A DNA stretch of 64,000 bases from Pedobacter steynii (lineage in GTDB: Bacteria; Bacteroidota; Bacteroidia; Sphingobacteriales; Sphingobacteriaceae): positions 62,001 through 126,000 of the forward strand of contig NZ_FNGY01000012.1 in NCBI RefSeq assembly GCF_900103665.1. The letters are read 5' to 3'. Below are positions 60,904-64,000 of the stretch, in pieces. Each line of letters begins with the position of its first letter. Position 1 is the first letter of the stretch. A program made the translations under genes and the position numbers. The notes below the pieces were generated by a model. It worked only from the letters and a program-made list of their open reading frames with translations. It searched no databases and had not been told where the DNA came from.

Positions 60904-61302
60904 ATGAATACAGATCCAATAGCAGATTATCTTACAAGAGTAAGAAATGCCATCAAGGCAAATCACAGAATTGTAGAAATTCCTGCATCAAACCTTAAAA
61001 AAGAGATCACTAAAGTTCTTTTTGACAAAGGTTACATTGCTAATTACAAGTTTGAGGACACTACGGCTCAAGGAACGATCAAAATCGCTTTGAAATACAA
61101 TGCGATCACTAAGATCCCTGCAATCCGTACATTGACCCGTATCAGCAAACCAGGTTTAAGGCAATATGCCGGCGTAGAAAATATGCCAAGAGTATTAAAC
61201 GGTTTAGGTATCGCCATCTTGTCTACATCTAAAGGTGTAATGACAGATAAAGAAGCAGCCAAACTGAACATTGGTGGCGAGGTTTTGTGTCACGTTTATT
61301 AA
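60904..61302 (+). CDS. rpsH: 30S ribosomal protein S8
   Basis: The 132-residue S8 begins MNTDPIADYLTRVRNAIKA and ends with VLNGLGIAILSTSKGVMTD...GGEVLCHVY. S8 is the repressor of the spc operon in Escherichia coli, so the 114-base spacer upstream is worth noting, although no strong fold was seen in it. Confidence 0.98.
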   Translation: MNTDPIADYLTRVRNAIKANHRIVEIPASNLKKEITKVLFDKGYIANYKFEDTTAQGTIKIALKYNAITKIPAIRTLTRISKPGLRQYAGVENMPRVLNGLGIAILSTSKGVMTDKEAAKLNIGGEVLCHVY

Positions 61303-61304
61303 TT

Positions 61305-61312
61305 AAAGGAGG
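61305..61312 (+). promoter_or_regulatory. extended Shine-Dalgarno site of rplF
   Basis: AAAGGAGG, preceded by T, gives nine bases complementary to the expected 3' end of 16S rRNA, eight bases ahead of the rplF ATG. This is unusually strong for Bacteroidota. Confidence 0.75.
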
Positions 61313-61320
61313 ATAGCAAA

Positions 61321-61878
61321 ATGTCAAGAATAGGAAAAGCCCCAATTAATGTACCTGCAGGTGTAACGATTACAGTAGCTAAAGATAACGTAGTAACTGT
61401 GAAAGGACCTAAAGGAGAATTGACTCAAGCAGTTGATTCTGATATCACTGTAAGTCAGGAAGACGGAGTACTAACTGTAACCCGTCCCTCAGAGCAGAAA
61501 AGACACAAAGCTTTGCACGGTTTATACCGTTCATTGTTAAACAATATGGTTATTGGTGTAACAGAAGGATACAAAATTTCTCAGGAATTAGTAGGTGTTG
61601 GTTACCGTGCTACAAACACAGGAAACACATTAGACTTAGTTCTGGGTTATTCTCACCACTATGTATTCCAATTGCCGGAAGAAATTAAAGTAACAACAAC
61701 ATCTGAAAAAGGTCAGACTCCTAAAATCATTTTAGAAAGTATTGACAAACAATTGATCGGACAAGTAGCAGCGAAAATCCGTTCGTTACGTGCTCCTGAG
61801 CCATATAAAGGTAAAGGTATCAAGTTTGTAGGTGAAGTGTTAAGAAGAAAAGCAGGTAAATCAGCTTCTAAAAAATAA
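61321..61878 (+). CDS. rplF: 50S ribosomal protein L6
   Basis: The 185-residue L6 begins MSRIGKAPINVPAGVTITV and has LHGLYRSLLNNMVIGVTEGY and GLGYSH-like (LVLGYSHHYVFQLPE) and PEPYKGKGIKFVGEVLRRK motifs. Confidence 0.98.
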   Translation: MSRIGKAPINVPAGVTITVAKDNVVTVKGPKGELTQAVDSDITVSQEDGVLTVTRPSEQKRHKALHGLYRSLLNNMVIGVTEGYKISQELVGVGYRATNTGNTLDLVLGYSHHYVFQLPEEIKVTTTSEKGQTPKIILESIDKQLIGQVAAKIRSLRAPEPYKGKGIKFVGEVLRRKAGKSASKK

Positions 61879-61883
61879 TCAAA

Positions 61884-62237
61884 ATGGCAGGAAAAAAATT
61901 ATCTCGTAGAGATCGTATAAAAAAAGGAATCAGAAAAAGATTAACAGGTTCTGAAAGCCGTCCACGTCTATCGGTATATAGAAGCAATAAAGGAATTTAT
62001 GCTCAAATCATTAACGACGTAACCGGTAATACAATTGTATCAGCTTCGTCTTTATCAAAAGACTTTTCTGGAACTGGAAACAAATCTGAGCAATCAGTAG
62101 CAGTGGGTAAGCTGGTAGCTGAAAAAGCACTTGCAGCTGGTGTTAAAGAAGTAGTTTTCGATAGAAATGGCTATTTGTACCATGGACGTGTTAAATCGTT
62201 GGCAGAAGGTGCTCGCGAAGCTGGTTTAGTATTTTAA
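61884..62237 (+). CDS. rplR: 50S ribosomal protein L18
   Basis: The 117-residue L18 binds 5S rRNA with L5. It has RDRIKKGIRKRLTGSESRPR, LSVYRSNKGIYAQIINDV and FDRNGYLYHGRVKSLAEGAR. Confidence 0.98.
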   Translation: MAGKKLSRRDRIKKGIRKRLTGSESRPRLSVYRSNKGIYAQIINDVTGNTIVSASSLSKDFSGTGNKSEQSVAVGKLVAEKALAAGVKEVVFDRNGYLYHGRVKSLAEGAREAGLVF

Positions 62238-62255
62238 TCTGAAAATAGGATAAGA

Positions 62256-62774
62256 ATGTCAACTATCAATATAAAAAGAGTTAAGACTAGCGAGATCGAA
62301 TTAAAAGATCGTTTAGTTAGCATACAACGTGTTGCCAAAGTAACTAAAGGTGGACGTACTTTCAGCTTCTCAGCCATCGTGGTTGTTGGAGATGAAAACG
62401 GAATCGTAGGTTACGGTTTAGGTAAAGCAAAAGAGGTAACTGAAGCAATCGCTAAAGGTATCGATGATGCTAAAAAGAACTTGGTAAAAGTTCCTCTGTT
62501 AAACGGTACTGTTCCTCATGAGCAAATCGGTAAATTCTCTGGTGGTTTTGTATTAATCAAACCAGCAGCAGTAGGTACAGGTGTTATCGCTGGTGGTGCA
62601 ATGCGTGCAGTATTAGAGAGTGCAGGAGTACATAACGTACTTGCAAAGTCTAAAGGTTCATCAAATCCTCACAACGTGGTAAAAGCAACTGTTGATGCTT
62701 TAACTAAAATGCGCGATGCTTATACTGTCGCTCAGCAACGTGGTGTCGATTTAAATAAAGTTTTTAACGGATAA
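62256..62774 (+). CDS. rpsE: 30S ribosomal protein S5
   Basis: The 172-residue S5 has the S5 double-stranded RNA-binding fold, with IQRVAKVTKGGRTFSFSAIV, GYGLGKAKEVTEAIAKGIDD and GGAMRAVLESAGVHNVLAKS. It follows rplR after 18 bases. Confidence 0.98.
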   Translation: MSTINIKRVKTSEIELKDRLVSIQRVAKVTKGGRTFSFSAIVVVGDENGIVGYGLGKAKEVTEAIAKGIDDAKKNLVKVPLLNGTVPHEQIGKFSGGFVLIKPAAVGTGVIAGGAMRAVLESAGVHNVLAKSKGSSNPHNVVKATVDALTKMRDAYTVAQQRGVDLNKVFNG

Positions 62775-62778
62775 TATT

Positions 62779-62958
62779 ATGGCTAAGATCAAAATAACCC
62801 AGGTAAAAAGCATTATCGATAGAAGCGAACGCCAAAAAAGAACGATGAAAGCATTAGGTTTAACTAAAATGAACCAAAGTGTTGAAGTGGAAGCTAACGC
62901 TGCCATCATCGGAATGGTGAGAAAAGTGAATCACTTAGTTGCTATAGAGAGTATATAA
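62779..62958 (+). CDS. rpmD: 50S ribosomal protein L30
   Basis: Reading from ATG at 62779 to TAA at 62956-62958 gives 59 residues: MAKIKITQVKSIIDRSERQK, then TMKALGLTKMNQSVEVE and a C-terminus VRKVNHLVAIESI. These are the L30 signatures, and length and place between rpsE and rplO fit. It starts four bases after rpsE ends. Confidence 0.96.
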   Translation: MAKIKITQVKSIIDRSERQKRTMKALGLTKMNQSVEVEANAAIIGMVRKVNHLVAIESI

Positions 62959-62961
62959 ATT

Positions 62962-63010
62962 TTTAAAGGTTGTAAATGTGGTTTATATAATTACATTTGC
63001 AACCTTTAAA
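62962..63010 (+). promoter_or_regulatory. 18-bp palindrome containing a promoter, ahead of rplO
   Basis: The arms 62962-62979 and 62993-63010 pair over 18 positions with one U-G pair, around a 13-base loop. Within it, GTTG at 62969-62972 and TACATTTG at 62992-62999 are 19 bases apart and match the Bacteroidota promoter. It could serve as a secondary promoter for rplO-secY, a processing hairpin, or both. A second small stem, TGCCCT/AGGGCA, follows at 63024-63050. Confidence 0.6.
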
Positions 63011-63066
63011 TATGTTTAACCGTTGCCCTGATTAGTGAAAGCGAAGGGCAGCACAAGTTTCAAAAA

Positions 63067-63513
63067 ATGAACTTAAGTAATCTTAAACCTGCAGCAGGTT
63101 CAACAAAAAACAACAAGAGAATTGGTCGTGGTACCGGTTCCGGACGCGGTGGAACATCTACACGTGGACACAAAGGTGCTGGATCACGTTCAGGTCACAA
63201 AACTAAAATCGGTTTTGAGGGTGGACAAATGCCATTGCAACGTCGTGTACCTAAGGTAGGTTTCAAACCTATTAACCGCGTTGAATATGTAAGCGTTAAC
63301 TTAGACGTATTACAAGGATTAGCAGAGAAATTTAGCTTAACTACAATTGATTTTGCTACATTGCAGGATCATGGTTTAGCTCATAAAAATGACCTTGTTA
63401 AAATTCTTGGTCGTGGTGAAGTTAAAACTAAGTTAGAAGTTAAAGCACATGCTTTTTCTGCAACCGCACAAAAAGCTATTGAGGCTGTTGGAGGCTCAAT
63501 CGAAAAATTGTAA
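63067..63513 (+). CDS. rplO: 50S ribosomal protein L15
   Basis: The 148-residue L15 begins MNLSNLKPAAGSTKNNKRIG and has the Gly-rich GRGTGSGRGGTSTRGHKGAG and FEGGQMPLQRRVPKVGF. The gap of 108 bases to rpmD is large for this operon and carries a promoter-palindrome. Confidence 0.98.
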   Translation: MNLSNLKPAAGSTKNNKRIGRGTGSGRGGTSTRGHKGAGSRSGHKTKIGFEGGQMPLQRRVPKVGFKPINRVEYVSVNLDVLQGLAEKFSLTTIDFATLQDHGLAHKNDLVKILGRGEVKTKLEVKAHAFSATAQKAIEAVGGSIEKL

Positions 63514-63516
63514 TTA

Positions 63517-64000
63517 ATGAAGAAGCTGTTTACTACTTTAAGTAATATTTGGAAAATTCAAGAATTGAAAGAGCGTATAGTATTTACGCTCATGATTCTT
63601 TTGGTTTATAGGTTTGTATCTCACGTGGTTCTTCCAGGTGTCGATGCAACTCTTTTAGGCAATAATGAGAAGTCTGGACTTTTGGGTCTCTTGGATATGT
63701 TTGCCGGAGGTTCGTTTTCACGGGTATCTATCCTTGCCTTGGGTGTTATGCCTTATATTTCTGCCTCAATTGTAGTTCAGCTATTAGGTATTGCTGTTCC
63801 TTCCTTCCAGAAAATGCAAAAGGAGGGTGAAAGTGGCAGGAAGAAACTAAATCAAATTACGCGTTACCTGACGGTAGCCATTACAGCTGTTCAGGCTGTA
63901 GGTTACGTTAAAACACAGGTTCCAGCAGAAGCAATCGTTATTGATCATGCTTTGTTTTATGTAATGGCAACATTCGTGTTGGCAGCAGGAACATTGTTTG
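63517..64000 (+). CDS. secY: preprotein translocase subunit SecY (3' truncated by window)
   Basis: The ATG at 63517, three bases after the rplO stop, begins MKKLFTTLSNIWKIQELKER followed by the first membrane helix (VFTLMILLVYRFVSHVVLPG), the plug region (LLDMFAGGSFSRVSILALGV) and MPYISASIVVQLL. About 161 residues are visible. SecY is the pore of the inner-membrane Sec channel; its place after rplO is conserved. Confidence 0.97.
   Translation, partial: MKKLFTTLSNIWKIQELKERIVFTLMILLVYRFVSHVVLPGVDATLLGNNEKSGLLGLLDMFAGGSFSRVSILALGVMPYISASIVVQLLGIAVPSFQKMQKEGESGRKKLNQITRYLTVAITAVQAVGYVKTQVPAEAIVIDHALFYVMATFVLAAGTLF

Overview
The window looks like chromosomal DNA of a Bacteroidota species in the Sphingobacteriaceae, most like Pedobacter. 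This is inferred from several signs. A SusC/SusD glycan uptake locus is present. Promoters of the TTTG-N19-TAnnTTTG type recur. Most start codons lack Shine-Dalgarno sites. Signature families such as DUF2723, DUF2027-like and VF530 occur, and the ribosomal protein cluster has the Bacteroidota order. The DNA is moderately AT-rich. No insertion sequence, prophage, CRISPR array or rRNA gene was seen.

Region 1 (1-3600) holds the start of a DeoR-type regulator, a lipoprotein glycerophosphodiesterase, a secreted SGNH hydrolase, a small unknown protein and a membrane fatty-acid desaturase. Region 2 (3770-23008) is one starch/maltodextrin utilisation locus. It runs: LacI-type regulator, SusC, SusD, two small exported proteins, a SusE-type starch-binding lipoprotein, a SusA-like GH13 enzyme, beta-phosphoglucomutase, GH65 maltose phosphorylase, a second GH13 enzyme, an MFS sugar transporter, and a large pullulanase-like GH13 lipoprotein. 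The inferred flow is: surface trimming of starch, SusCD import, periplasmic cleavage, MFS import of maltose, then phosphorolysis to glucose and beta-glucose-1-phosphate, which becomes glucose-6-phosphate.

Region 3 (23092-32772) is housekeeping: an S10 carboxypeptidase, accA, a beta-lactamase-fold serine hydrolase, a DUF2723/TMEM260-like membrane protein, tRNA-Gln, prs, rplY and pth. Region 4 (32762-38718, minus strand) is a signalling operon of a CHASE3-GAF hybrid kinase with three receiver domains, a CheR methyltransferase and a second hybrid kinase. Region 5 (38926-46757) mixes an Spx/ArsC-like protein, a CarboxypepD_reg-like exported protein, an M1 peptidase, an MscS channel, a sorbosone-dehydrogenase-like propeller, a short DUF2027-like protein, a VF530 protein and a PagL-type lipid A deacylase-like protein.

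Region 6 (47149-64000) is the str/S10/spc/alpha-type ribosomal cluster, from rpsL to a truncated secY. Between rpsJ and rplC it is split by about 3.7 kb carrying a coiled-coil membrane protein, a class II Fic protein and a TSUP/DUF1634 transporter pair. rplC then has its own consensus promoter.

I found no clearly new multi-gene system. The best leads are: a duplicated extracellular module shared by a Sus-locus exported protein and the pullulanase-like enzyme; palindromic operator candidates in the Sus locus; a set of apparently leaderless genes; the interrupted ribosomal cluster with a Fic gene; a promoter buried in an 18-bp palindrome ahead of rplO; and a start-codon hairpin plus G7 tract in the PagL-like gene.
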